Source: Caldilineaceae bacterium (lineage in GTDB: Bacteria; Chloroflexota; Anaerolineae; Caldilineales; Caldilineaceae). Taken from it: a stretch of 64,000 nt of DNA. The stretch's first letter is position 1. The number at the start of each line of letters is the position of its first letter. Shown here in pieces: positions 1-7,481 of this stretch. The stretch is from contig JAGNDO010000005.1 in assembly GCA_018003515.1 (NCBI GenBank), positions 1 through 64,000 of the forward strand, read 5' to 3'. A program made the position numbers and the translations under genes. The notes under the pieces were generated by a model that saw only the letters and a list, made by a program, of their open reading frames with translations, was not told the DNA's origin and did not search any database.

Positions 1-4
1 AACC

Positions 5-676
5 ATGACCCAAACCGTCTTCGACCGCAACCCAACCCTAGCCAAACCCACGGGCCGCACCGCCTGGGCGGAGAGCTTCGAGCCAAAACTCGAAGAGCTA
101 CGGGACAGCCTGCGCACTCGGCGGCCTGAGCGAGTGGCGGAACTGGCCGGGATCAACTGGCAGCCGGAGAGCCGGACGCTGGTCCTGCGCCATCTGGATC
201 GGGGCTATCGGCTGGGGTGGCCGGAGTTGGTGGCCCATGACGTGGAGACGGGTCAGCCGTGCGGCGCGGAGTTGCAGGGTCTTTTCCTTTATTATTTGGA
301 GCGGGCCGAGGGCACCCCGCCCACGGGCAACTTCGTGGCCTTCCGAGAACTGCCCGACGGCGGCTTTTACCATTCGGCCTTTCAGGGCTACACCGGGGCA
401 TTGTTGGAACAGCGAGTGGGCAACGATATTGACCGTCTGCGCCGGGCCGTCCTGGCCGCCGGGGGACACCCCACGGCGGTGAGCGACGGCGGCTTCACCT
501 TCAACGGCCTGCCCCGCATCCCCCTGGCCCTGGTCTACTGGCTGGGGGACGACGAATTCCCGCCCCAGGCCCAGGTTCTCTTCGACGCCGTGGCCGGCCA
601 CTATCTCCCCATCGACGGCAGCGCGGCGTTGGGGAGGCGGTTGGTGACGAGGATACTGAAAAGACTAGAAGACTGA
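5..676 (+). CDS. DUF3786 domain protein
   Basis: A 223-residue soluble protein without membrane segments. The C-terminal half, with its PRIPLALVYWLGDDEFPPQA stretch followed by a leucine-rich helical end, matches what I know of the DUF3786 family. Members of that family are common beside CO dehydrogenase/acetyl-CoA synthase and corrinoid genes of acetogens and methanogens; their biochemical role is unknown. The ATG at 5 is only four bases inside the window, so its ribosome binding site cannot be seen and a slightly longer start is possible. It is the first gene of a rightward Wood-Ljungdahl accessory cluster, and the next gene begins 88 bases on, after a small inverted repeat. Family assignment is likely; function is unassigned. 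Confidence 0.75.
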   Translation: MTQTVFDRNPTLAKPTGRTAWAESFEPKLEELRDSLRTRRPERVAELAGINWQPESRTLVLRHLDRGYRLGWPELVAHDVETGQPCGAELQGLFLYYLERAEGTPPTGNFVAFRELPDGGFYHSAFQGYTGALLEQRVGNDIDRLRRAVLAAGGHPTAVSDGGFTFNGLPRIPLALVYWLGDDEFPPQAQVLFDAVAGHYLPIDGSAALGRRLVTRILKRLED

Positions 677-721
677 AGATTTAAGATTGGTCGTTGTCAA
701 CCACGCTAATCTTAAATCTTC
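675..721. repeat. Inverted-repeat spacer, GAAGATTTAAGATT type
   Basis: A perfect 14-bp inverted repeat. GAAGATTTAAGATT at 675-688 is mirrored by AATCTTAAATCTTC at 708-721 across a 19-base loop, and further AATCTT words follow to about 742. It begins at the stop codon of the DUF3786 gene and ends before the CooC ribosome binding site (aaaggag, 751-757). It has the same build as the other mirrored-word spacers of this window but uses its own word. No T-tract follows the right arm, so a simple intrinsic terminator is unlikely. Confidence 0.8.
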
Positions 722-764
722 AATCTTTCACAATCTTCAATCTATTGAACAAAGGAGCACACCC

Positions 765-1556
765 ATGACCACCACCATCGCCCTGGCGGGCAAGGGCGGA
801 ACGGGCAAGACAACGTTTGCCGCCATGTTGATCAAGCACCTGGTGGAGACCAACGCCGGGACCGTCCTGGCCATTGACGCCGACCCCAGCGCCAACCTCA
901 ACCTGGCCCTGGGCATGAAGCTGGACCAGACTATCGGCGACATCCGGGAGGGGATGTTGGCGGATGTCAACAAGGTGGATGGCAGCCTCAACGGCCGGCC
1001 CGGCATGAGCAAGCACGACTATTTGGACATGGAGATCGAGTATGCCCTGGTGGAAGGCGACCGGGTGGATCTGCTGGCCATGGGCCGCCCAGAGGGGCCG
1101 GGCTGCTACTGTGCGGTCAACCACATCTTGCGGGACATCATCGACCGCCTGGGTGCGGCGTATGACTATGTGGTCATCGACAATGAGGCCGGGCTGGAAC
1201 ACCTGAGCCGCCGCACGACGCGGGATGTGGACGTGCTGTACGTGGTTACGGATCCCACGGTGCGGGGGACGATTGCTGCCGGCCGGGTGGCAGATCTGCG
1301 GGAAGAATTGGATGTGAACATCAAAAATGCCTATTTGGTGGTCAACCGGCTGGTGGGCGAACTTTCCCCCACCTTGGTCGAAACCATCGCCGGGCTGGGC
1401 ATCCCCCTGGCTGGCACCATCCCCGCTGACCCGCAGGTGAGCCGGGCAGATGCCGATGGCCGCCCCCTTGTCGAACTTGGCCCCGACTCCGCCATTTATG
1501 GGGCGGTGCAGAGGATTGTGGAGAAGACGTTGTTGGAAAAGATGTTGATTGGTTGA
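765..1556 (+). CDS. cooC: CooC-type nickel-insertion ATPase
   Basis: A 263-residue MinD/SIMIBI ATPase. The deviant Walker A motif GKGGTGKTT is at about residues 8-16, IDADPSANL follows, and a GCYC (CxC) motif lies mid-protein, where CooC dimers bind metal. CooC proteins use ATP hydrolysis to load nickel into the C-cluster of CO dehydrogenase, or into ACS in the AcsF variant. The start is the ATG at 765, not an upstream in-frame codon, because aaaggag at 751-757 is well spaced. A second paralogue occurs at 4214. The pair flanking AcsE and MetF homologues suggests one serves CODH and the other ACS; which is which cannot be read here. Confidence 0.88.
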   Translation: MTTTIALAGKGGTGKTTFAAMLIKHLVETNAGTVLAIDADPSANLNLALGMKLDQTIGDIREGMLADVNKVDGSLNGRPGMSKHDYLDMEIEYALVEGDRVDLLAMGRPEGPGCYCAVNHILRDIIDRLGAAYDYVVIDNEAGLEHLSRRTTRDVDVLYVVTDPTVRGTIAAGRVADLREELDVNIKNAYLVVNRLVGELSPTLVETIAGLGIPLAGTIPADPQVSRADADGRPLVELGPDSAIYGAVQRIVEKTLLEKMLIG

Positions 1557-1562
1557 TTGACA

Positions 1563-1647
1563 AGAGATTGGGAGATTGAGAGATCGGGAGATTCTTCGGC
1601 GCCAAACGAATCTCTTAATCTCCCAGTCGCCTAATCTCCCAATCTCA
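1563..1647. repeat. Inverted-repeat spacer, GGGAGATT type
   Basis: The left arm (about 1563-1594) repeats gattgggagattgagag-like words. The right arm (about 1609-1647) is their reverse complement in cctaatctcccaatctc form, and a 14-base GC-rich loop separates them. It fills the gap between cooC and the methyltransferase, ending just before the aaaggag at 1652-1658. This word family recurs at 17407, 20702, 24031, 27255, 29192, 34305, 38984 and 40060. Confidence 0.85.
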
Positions 1648-1665
1648 CCCCAAAGGAGAGTGCGC

Positions 1666-2592
1666 ATGTACATCATTGGTGAAAACATTCACATTATTTC
1701 GCCCAAGGTGAAGGAAGCTCTGTTGGCACGGGACGGGGCCTTTTTCACGGAGTCGGCCCGGCGGCAGGTGGCGGCGGGGGCTGATGCGTTGGACCTGAAC
1801 GTGGGGCCGCGCAAGAAGGATGGCACGGAGGTGATGCCGTGGCTGGTGGATCAGGTGTGCGCCGGCGCGCCCAATGCGGTCTATTCTCTGGACACCACCA
1901 ATCTGGCCGCCATTGAGGCCGGATTACAGAAGATCCCCCGGGGCCGGGCCATCATCAACTCCACCTCGGCGGAGGCGGAGCGGCTGGAGAAGGTGCCCCT
2001 GGTGGCGGCCAAATATGGGGCCAAACTGGTGGCTTTGACGATGGGCAGCGGCATGATCCCGGTCAAGGCCGACGAACGGGTGGGCATCGCCTTGGAGCAG
2101 CTCATCCCCCGCATCCTGGAGGTGGGCATGCCCATCACCGACCTGATCATCGACCCCCTGGTCCTCACGGTCTCCGGCTGCCAGGAGTATTGCCCGGAGT
2201 GTATCGAGGCCGTGCGCACCCTCAAGTTTGCCTGGGATCCGCCGCCCCTGGTCAGCGTGGGGCTGTCCAATGTCTCCAACGCCGTGCCCGCGGCCATGCG
2301 CCCCCTGATCAACCGGGTCTACATGGTCATGCTCATGGCCGCCGGGCTGGACATGGTGATCGCCGACCCCTTTGACAAGGATCTGATGGAGACCATCCGC
2401 ATGGTGGAAGAGCGGGATGCCTCCACCGCCGTGGGCCGCCTCTATCTCACCCTCTTTGACCGGGTGGCGGAGATGGGCGAGTTGGAGCAAGAGGACGTGG
2501 ACATGGCCGATCCCGAACAGGTGGAGATCTTCAAGACCGTGCAGGTGTTGTTGAACAAGGTGATCTATACGGATTCGTATTTGCGGCTGTAG
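1666..2592 (+). CDS. acsE: Methyltetrahydrofolate:corrinoid/iron-sulfur protein methyltransferase
   Basis: A 308-residue pterin-binding TIM-barrel protein. It opens with YIIGENIH, followed by a GADALDLNVGP segment and NSTSAE, the usual pterin-site signatures of AcsE/MeTr and the dihydropteroate-synthase-like superfamily. AcsE moves the methyl group of 5-methyl-THF to the cobalt of the corrinoid Fe-S protein, joining the methyl and carbonyl branches of the Wood-Ljungdahl pathway. Typical MeTr is about 260 residues; the extra roughly 45 here form a C-terminal helical extension. ATG 1666 is chosen for its aaaggag at 1652-1658. Its place between CooC and MetF homologues favours AcsE over MetH-type or other corrinoid methyltransferases. 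Confidence 0.85.
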   Translation: MYIIGENIHIISPKVKEALLARDGAFFTESARRQVAAGADALDLNVGPRKKDGTEVMPWLVDQVCAGAPNAVYSLDTTNLAAIEAGLQKIPRGRAIINSTSAEAERLEKVPLVAAKYGAKLVALTMGSGMIPVKADERVGIALEQLIPRILEVGMPITDLIIDPLVLTVSGCQEYCPECIEAVRTLKFAWDPPPLVSVGLSNVSNAVPAAMRPLINRVYMVMLMAAGLDMVIADPFDKDLMETIRMVEERDASTAVGRLYLTLFDRVAEMGELEQEDVDMADPEQVEIFKTVQVLLNKVIYTDSYLRL

Positions 2593-2597
2593 TTATA

Positions 2598-2660
2598 TCG
2601 GGTATCGTGTATCGAGTATTTCTATGTCACACAACAGTCGATACACGATGCTCGATACCC
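2598..2660. repeat. Inverted-repeat spacer, GTATCGAGT type
   Basis: The left arm, with words such as gtatcgtgtatcgagt (about 2598-2620), is mirrored by gtcgatacacgatgctcgatac (about 2638-2660) across a short loop. It fills the gap between acsE and metVF and ends four bases before the aaggag at 2664-2669. It is the shortest member of a word family that recurs, with a longer conserved centre, at 4989, 9927 and 10833. Confidence 0.82.
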
Positions 2661-2678
2661 AAAAAGGAGACTGATCTC

Positions 2679-4157
2679 ATGCCCATCTTTTCGCCTCGCC
2701 GGTATCAAGCCCCTTTTTATCCTGTGTGCCGGGATGCGGCCCCCATGCGCGCCTTCACGGCCTTTGAGCGGTCGGTGAAGGGTGCGCTCTTTGGCTGTCG
2801 TATGTGCGGCAACTGCATTTTGCAGGAGACCGCCTTTGTCTGTCCCATGACCTGCGCCATGGGGTTGCGCAACGGGCTGTGCGGCGGAGCCTCCCCAGAC
2901 CACTGCTGTGTGGATGAGACCAAGCCTTGCACCTGGTTCATGATCTATGAGCGCGCCGAGCGTCTGGACCGAACCGACAAGTTGTTGGAGATCAACGCCC
3001 CCCTTGACGGCAATCAGGTCGGCCATGAAACTTGGATCGATATGCTCCAAAAATGGCGAGAATGGGACAACGGCCCCCGGCCCATAGAACTATTCACGGA
3101 TCGGGAAAAATTCAACACCGATTGGAGCAACTTCTTCTATCACCTGCGCCAGCCGGATTGGTGGCAAGGGGACGCGGACTACCACCCGCCGGCCTACACC
3201 GACCCCATCTCCAACTTGGAAGCCGCCCTGCGCACGGGCGAATTCACCGTCACCGGGGAGATCGCGCCGCCTTTGGGGGCATCCACCAAGATTTTGGACA
3301 AGAAGGTGGCCTGTCTCAAGGGCTACGTGGCTGCGGCCAACTTCACGGACAACGCCTCGGCCTCGCCCCGCATGAACAGCATGGCTTCCAGCAAGGTCTG
3401 TTTGGACTTAGGGCTGGAACCGGTCATGCAGCTTCAGGGCCGGGACCGCAGCCGGGTGGCCATCGAGGCCGACGCCATGGGCGCGGCCGGTCTGGGCATC
3501 CGCAACATCCTCTGCCTGAGCGGGGACCACCACCGCTTTGGCCCCTCCCCCATGACCAAACCGGACCAGTCGGACCTGGACGCGGTGCAGATCCTGTGGA
3601 TGTTGCGGCGCATGCGGGACGAGGGGCGCTATTTGGATGGGCGGGAGATCAAGCAGCGGCCCGAGTGGTTCCTGGGTGCGGCGGCCTCGCCCTTTGGCGC
3701 ACCGCCCAAATACGAGGCCATCCGGGCCGAGAAGAAGGTCAACGCCGGGGCCCAGTTTATCCAAACCCAGCCCATCTTCGACTATGATCGCTTCACCGAG
3801 TGGCTGGAGGCCTTGGACAAGCGCAACCTGCTGGGCAAGGTCTATGTCCTGCCCGGCATCATCCCGCTGAAGAGCGCCAAGGCCGCCCACTTCATGGCCG
3901 ATGACGTGCCCGGTGTGATTCTGCCCCCCGCCATCATCGCCCGCATGGACGCGGCTGGGGACGATCCCAAGACCCAACAAGAGACCGGCGTGGCCATCGC
4001 CCTGGAGATGATCGAGCGCTTCAAGACCACCAAGGGCATCGCCGGCATACACGTCATGGCCGTGCATTGGGAAGAGATCGTGCCCCGGCTGATGGAAGAG
4101 GCGGGGTTGATGAATGGCAAATTGCGAATGGCGAAAGAGCAATTGGTCACCGCCTGA
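2679..4157 (+). CDS. metF: Methylenetetrahydrofolate reductase, MetV-MetF fusion
   Basis: A 492-residue protein. Residues about 1-110 form a cysteine-rich domain (GCRMCGNC, CPMTC, GLCGG, HCC, KPC) of the MetV type (MTHFR_C). Residues about 190-490 are a MetF-like TIM barrel with NFTDNAS, MQLQGRDRSR and GAQFIQTQPIFD, which holds the FAD and folate sites. MetF reduces methylene-THF to methyl-THF, the last methyl-branch step before AcsE. MetV normally is a separate subunit that mediates electron transfer to MetF; here both lie on one chain. ATG 2679 follows aaaggaga at 2663-2670. The last ten or so residues are encoded by the left arm of a spacer repeat. Confidence 0.88.
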   Translation: MPIFSPRRYQAPFYPVCRDAAPMRAFTAFERSVKGALFGCRMCGNCILQETAFVCPMTCAMGLRNGLCGGASPDHCCVDETKPCTWFMIYERAERLDRTDKLLEINAPLDGNQVGHETWIDMLQKWREWDNGPRPIELFTDREKFNTDWSNFFYHLRQPDWWQGDADYHPPAYTDPISNLEAALRTGEFTVTGEIAPPLGASTKILDKKVACLKGYVAAANFTDNASASPRMNSMASSKVCLDLGLEPVMQLQGRDRSRVAIEADAMGAAGLGIRNILCLSGDHHRFGPSPMTKPDQSDLDAVQILWMLRRMRDEGRYLDGREIKQRPEWFLGAAASPFGAPPKYEAIRAEKKVNAGAQFIQTQPIFDYDRFTEWLEALDKRNLLGKVYVLPGIIPLKSAKAAHFMADDVPGVILPPAIIARMDAAGDDPKTQQETGVAIALEMIERFKTTKGIAGIHVMAVHWEEIVPRLMEEAGLMNGKLRMAKEQLVTA

Positions 4158-4205
4158 TCCTTCCAACGCACAACTCACCATTCGCCATTCGCCATTCGCC
4201 ATTGG
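4112..4205. repeat. Inverted-repeat spacer, GAATGGC type, entering metF
   Basis: The left arm (about 4112-4147, words aatggcaaattgcgaatggcg) is the coding end of the MetV-MetF gene. The right arm (about 4177-4205) repeats cattcgc with a 7-base period, running up to cattgg before the next gene. A loop of about 30 bases holds the stop codon. The repeat therefore supplies the fusion protein's C-terminal residues. Confidence 0.78.
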
Positions 4206-4213
4206 AGAAAACC

Positions 4214-4987
4214 ATGCCAAAAATCGCAATCACCGGCAAAGGAGGCGTGGGGAAGACCACCCTGGCCGCCCTGCTTGCCCATGTCTACGCCCAGGATGGC
4301 CGCACGGTCCTGGCCATTGACGCCGACCCGGCGGCCAGTTTGGCCTATGCCCTGGGCTTTCCGCCCGAACTGACCGCCCAGATCGTGCCCATCGCCCAGA
4401 TGGAAGATCTGATCCTGGAGCGCACCGGGGCCAAGCCGGGCACGGTGGGGGCCTATTTCCGCCTCAATCCCAAGGTGGACGACATCCCGGACCGTCTCAG
4501 CGCCGAGTATCGGGGCATCAAACTGCTGCAACTGGGGACCATCAAAATGGGGGGCAGCGGCTGCATCTGCCCAGAGAGCGCACTGCTGCGCAATCTTGTT
4601 ACCCATCTGCTGGTGGCCCGGGACGAAGTGGTGATCATGGACATGGAGGCGGGGATCGAACACCTGGGCCGGGGTACGGCCGGGTCCGTGGATGCCTTCC
4701 TGATCGTGGTGGAGCCAAACCGCCGCAGCATGAACACGGCCCTCAACATCCACAAACTGGCCTTGGACATCGGCGTGCCCCGTTATTACATGGTGGGCAA
4801 CAAGATCCAAAGCGAGACCGACCTGGCCTTTATCCAAGAGAGCGCACCCCAAATCCCCCTGATCGGCTACCTGCCCGTGGACGACCGGGTCACCATCGCC
4901 GATCGGGACGGCGTCCCGGTCTACGACGCCGCGCCGGAGTTGGTGGCGCGGGTGCGGGAGATTTCGAAAGCGATCGGGAGCGAATAA
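4214..4987 (+). CDS. CooC/AcsF-type nickel-insertion ATPase
   Basis: A 257-residue SIMIBI ATPase and paralogue of the gene at 765. It has the P-loop GKGGVGKTT near the N-terminus, AIDADPAASL, a GCICPE (CxC) metal motif near residue 117, and DMEAGIEHLGRGT, the switch II-like stretch shared by CooC and AcsF. The family delivers nickel to CO dehydrogenase or acetyl-CoA synthase. The ATG at 4214 is preceded by tggagaaa and is favoured over an upstream frame that reads through the spacer repeat. Having two such ATPases around acsE and metF is typical of CODH/ACS loci. No sequence feature lets me separate AcsF from CooC with confidence. Confidence 0.85.
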   Translation: MPKIAITGKGGVGKTTLAALLAHVYAQDGRTVLAIDADPAASLAYALGFPPELTAQIVPIAQMEDLILERTGAKPGTVGAYFRLNPKVDDIPDRLSAEYRGIKLLQLGTIKMGGSGCICPESALLRNLVTHLLVARDEVVIMDMEAGIEHLGRGTAGSVDAFLIVVEPNRRSMNTALNIHKLALDIGVPRYYMVGNKIQSETDLAFIQESAPQIPLIGYLPVDDRVTIADRDGVPVYDAAPELVARVREISKAIGSE

Positions 4988-4988
4988 C

Positions 4989-5088
4989 GTGTATCGAGTG
5001 TCGTGTATCGAGTATTGCGTGGTTAAGTACTATCAAACGTTTGAAAGCACTTAACCACGCAATACTCGATACACGACACTCGATATTT
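4989..5088. repeat. Inverted-repeat spacer, GTATCGAGT type with conserved centre
   Basis: The outer arms gtgtatcgagtgtcgtgtatcgag and ctcgatacacgacactcgat mirror each other. Inside them gcgtggttaagt pairs with acttaaccacgc, and the centre reads actatcaaacgtttgaaagc. Nearly the same centre is found at 9927-10022 and 10833-10925, so the three are true copies of one element and not chance palindromes. Confidence 0.88.
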
Positions 5089-5133
5089 TCTGTTTCCCCT
5101 CTTGACAACACCTGCTATAATGGAGGCAACCCC

Positions 5134-5901
5134 ATGCGCATCCTCACCGTGGTCCAAGGCGAATATGGCAACCGCATCACCCTGAATATCCGCCGCCGCG
5201 CCCCGGCGGACTGGACGGTGGAAAGTTGGGTCGCCCCCAAGGTGTTGCCGCCGGTGATCGACTATCCGGAGGAATTCTTGCCCATCACCCTGCCTAAGTC
5301 GGATCTGATTCTTTCGTTGGGTGAACATGCGGGGGTGGCCGAATTTCTGCCCGATATTGTGCAGATGACCGGGGCCAAGGCGGTCCTGGCCCCGATTGAC
5401 AATGTGCAATACCTGCCGCCGGGGTTGCAGCGCCAGTTGGCTGGTTGGCTGGCCGAGTTGGGGGTGCCCCTGGTCTGCCCCAAGCCCTTCTGTACCCTGA
5501 CCGAGAACACGATCAACGCCCACCGCCGTCTGGTGGAATACGATGTGCCCCTGGTCGCCCAATTTGCCCGCTACTTCGGCAAGCCTGTGTTGGATGTGAT
5601 CGTGGACGAGGAATCCAAGTGTGTGGCCGGGGTGAACGTGGTGCGGGATGCGGCCTGCGGCTGTGGACACCATGTGGCCACCGGGCTGATGGGCATCTCG
5701 GCGGAAGAGGCGGAGTACGCAGCGGGGATGTTGCACCACCATTATCCCTGTTTGGCCTCTATGGCCATCGACCCGGATTACAACGATACTCTGTTGCATG
5801 TTTCTGGCAATGTGTTGAAGGATGAAGTCGCCTGGCAGGTGAAGCCCTACAAGGATCCCGTTCGCTATCTACGCCCCAGTGGGAAGGTGGATGATACGTG
5901 A
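5134..5901 (+). CDS. DUF166 family protein
   Basis: A 255-residue protein with MRILTVVQGEYGNRI at the start, a central VCPKPFCTL motif, and a C-terminal RDAACGCGHH cysteine cluster. These are hallmarks of DUF166, a family first seen in methanogens and mislabelled thymidylate synthase in older annotations. The conserved cysteines suggest metal or iron-sulfur binding, but no activity is established. ATG 5134 follows a tggaggc sequence at 5121-5127. Family members often sit beside CODH/ACS genes, as this one does. The next gene starts 23 bases after the stop. Confidence 0.78.
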   Translation: MRILTVVQGEYGNRITLNIRRRAPADWTVESWVAPKVLPPVIDYPEEFLPITLPKSDLILSLGEHAGVAEFLPDIVQMTGAKAVLAPIDNVQYLPPGLQRQLAGWLAELGVPLVCPKPFCTLTENTINAHRRLVEYDVPLVAQFARYFGKPVLDVIVDEESKCVAGVNVVRDAACGCGHHVATGLMGISAEEAEYAAGMLHHHYPCLASMAIDPDYNDTLLHVSGNVLKDEVAWQVKPYKDPVRYLRPSGKVDDT

Positions 5902-5924
5902 TTTCGGGATGGGAAAAGTGAGAC

Positions 5925-6605
5925 ATGGACGAGAATGCGCTGTTGCATGATCTGTTAGATCGAACCGCAGATGGGGCCTATGTGGTGGACGAACAGCAGC
6001 GCATTGTGGCGTGGAACCACGCCGCCGAAGACCTTTTGGGCTTTACGGCCAAAGAGGTGATGGGCCAGCCCTGTCACCAAATCATCGGCGGGCGGGCGGA
6101 TGGGGGCTGTGTGATCTGCCGCCGGGGCTGCCAGCCCTTTGTGGCCAGCAACCGGGGCGAACTGGTGCCCAGCTTTGACGTGCAGGTGCGTACGGCCCAC
6201 GGACGTTCCCGGTGGGTCAATGCCGGCGTGATCGCTGTCACCTTAAAGGATGCCGACGGCGTGCCCAGCCCCGCGGTCATCCATCTGCTGCGGGATGTGG
6301 AAGCCAAAAAACAGGCCGAAACCTTCGCCACCGAGGTGGCCGCCCTGACCCGGCAGATCAACCTGAAACCGACCAGTTCGACTCCCCAATATGATCTAGA
6401 TCTGCCCATCCCCGCCCTCACCCCACGAGAAACAGATGTGCTGGTCCTCATGGCCGAAGGTGCGGACACCGCCGCCATCGCCTCCCAACTCCTCATCGGC
6501 AACTCCACCGTGCGCAACCACATCCAACGCATCCTGCACAAATTGGGCGTCCACAGCCGCCTGGAAGCCGTCGCCTGCGCCAGGGAACATGGACTCTTGG
6601 AATAG
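5925..6605 (+). CDS. PAS-LuxR transcriptional regulator
   Basis: A 226-residue protein. Residues about 8-130 form a PAS domain (VDEQQRIVAWNHAAEDLLGF), residues about 160-226 a LuxR/FixJ helix-turn-helix (LTPRETDVLVLMAEG, IGNSTVRNHIQRILHKLGV). Inside the PAS loop are four cysteines, Cys50, Cys62, Cys65 and Cys69, spaced C-x11-C-x2-C-x3-C. That could hold a metal or Fe-S centre for redox sensing, which is an inference. There is no receiver domain, so the PAS itself is probably the input. It lies 23 bases after the DUF166 gene and 26 before fdhD, and is a plausible local regulator of the Wood-Ljungdahl genes. Confidence 0.85.
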   Translation: MDENALLHDLLDRTADGAYVVDEQQRIVAWNHAAEDLLGFTAKEVMGQPCHQIIGGRADGGCVICRRGCQPFVASNRGELVPSFDVQVRTAHGRSRWVNAGVIAVTLKDADGVPSPAVIHLLRDVEAKKQAETFATEVAALTRQINLKPTSSTPQYDLDLPIPALTPRETDVLVLMAEGADTAAIASQLLIGNSTVRNHIQRILHKLGVHSRLEAVACAREHGLLE

Positions 6606-6631
6606 CGGGTGGATCTGTTACAATCATCCCC

Positions 6632-7402
6632 ATGACTTCTGGCACCCAACCCACTGTTTATCAATTGAAGCAGGGCGAACACTGGCAGACCGTGGCCGCG
6701 CACGTGATCGAGGAGGCGACGGTCTGTTTGCATGTCAACGGCCAGGAATTGGCCGCGTTTATGTGTACGCCCCTGAATCTGGAGGCCCTGGCCCTGGGCT
6801 TTTTGCGCGCCGAAAGCATCATCGCCGGGCTGGAAGAGGTGGCCTTGGTGGATCTGATCCACGGCGGCACCTGCATCGACGTGTGGCTGACCCACGAAGT
6901 GACCCTGCCCGACCGGGCCATCCGCACTTCCGGGTGCAGCGGCGGTGTCACCTTTGACGACCTGACCGCCCAGCGTGCGCCCCTGCCCCCCGGCCCAACT
7001 GTCAGCGCCCAACAGATCATTGACCGCTATGCGGATCTGCGGGCTGCGGAGGTGCTCTATCCCATCAGCCGGGGGGTCCATTCATCCGCGCTCTGTACGC
7101 CGGACACGCTCTTGCTGACCGCCGAGGACGTGGGCCGCCACAACACCCTGGACAAACTATGGGGCATGGCCATGCAGCAAGGCATCGACCCGTCCGGCTG
7201 CCTGATCCTCACCACGGGCCGTATCAGCGCCGAGATGTTGGGCAAGGCGGCCAAGATGGGCGTCCCCGTGATCGCCTCCCGCACCTCCCCCACCAGCCGC
7301 TCCCTGGCTCTGGCCGAAGCGTGGAATATTACCATCATCGGCTACATCCGCCGGGACAGCTTGCGCCTCTACACCGGGGCGGAGAGAGTAGAGAAAAAAT
7401 AG
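6632..7402 (+). CDS. fdhD: Formate dehydrogenase accessory sulfurtransferase FdhD
   Basis: A 256-residue FdhD family protein with LALGFLRAE near residue 50, a TSGCSGG loop, the DVGRHNTLDK motif, and SGRIS-like and ASRTSPTSR segments. FdhD passes sulfur from IscS to the molybdenum or tungsten bis-MGD cofactor of formate dehydrogenase. The E. coli protein uses a CxxC pair; here only one cysteine (GCSGG) remains in the loop, a variation seen in other lineages. Formate dehydrogenase starts the methyl branch of the Wood-Ljungdahl pathway, which fits the neighbourhood. The stop codon TAG is part of the terminator hairpin that follows. Confidence 0.9.
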   Translation: MTSGTQPTVYQLKQGEHWQTVAAHVIEEATVCLHVNGQELAAFMCTPLNLEALALGFLRAESIIAGLEEVALVDLIHGGTCIDVWLTHEVTLPDRAIRTSGCSGGVTFDDLTAQRAPLPPGPTVSAQQIIDRYADLRAAEVLYPISRGVHSSALCTPDTLLLTAEDVGRHNTLDKLWGMAMQQGIDPSGCLILTTGRISAEMLGKAAKMGVPVIASRTSPTSRSLALAEAWNITIIGYIRRDSLRLYTGAERVEKK

Positions 7403-7431
7403 ACCACGGATCAAATCCGCGGCCTATTTTT
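7395..7431 (+). terminator. Intrinsic terminator after fdhD
   Basis: The aaaaatag and ccacggat sequences pair with atccgcgg and ctattttt around a CAA loop, giving a hairpin followed by a T-run. It overlaps the fdhD stop codon at 7400-7402. Its ends are the same as the outer ends of the long spacers at 28317, 41243 and 43110, so it looks like the unexpanded form of that family. Confidence 0.8.
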
Positions 7432-7481
7432 GATTGTTCCATCCTCTTGCCAACACTTCCCCGATCTGCTACCCTTCGCTT

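Noticed and set aside
720-1688. Long open frames opposite to real genes (also for example 3408-4229, 8433-9785, 22057-23316, 39.0-40.0 kb)
   Set aside because: They are shadows from high-GC codon use: His/Gln/Gly/Arg-rich translations, no ribosome sites, and clear homologous genes on the other strand.
5102-5121. TTGACA and TATAAT before the DUF166 gene as a promoter
   Set aside because: Both boxes are perfect, but only 8 bases apart, while 16-18 are needed. No other -35 box fits the TATAAT.
5134-5901. Thymidylate synthase annotation for the DUF166 protein
   Set aside because: This is an old family label. The ThyA and ThyX active-site motifs are missing.
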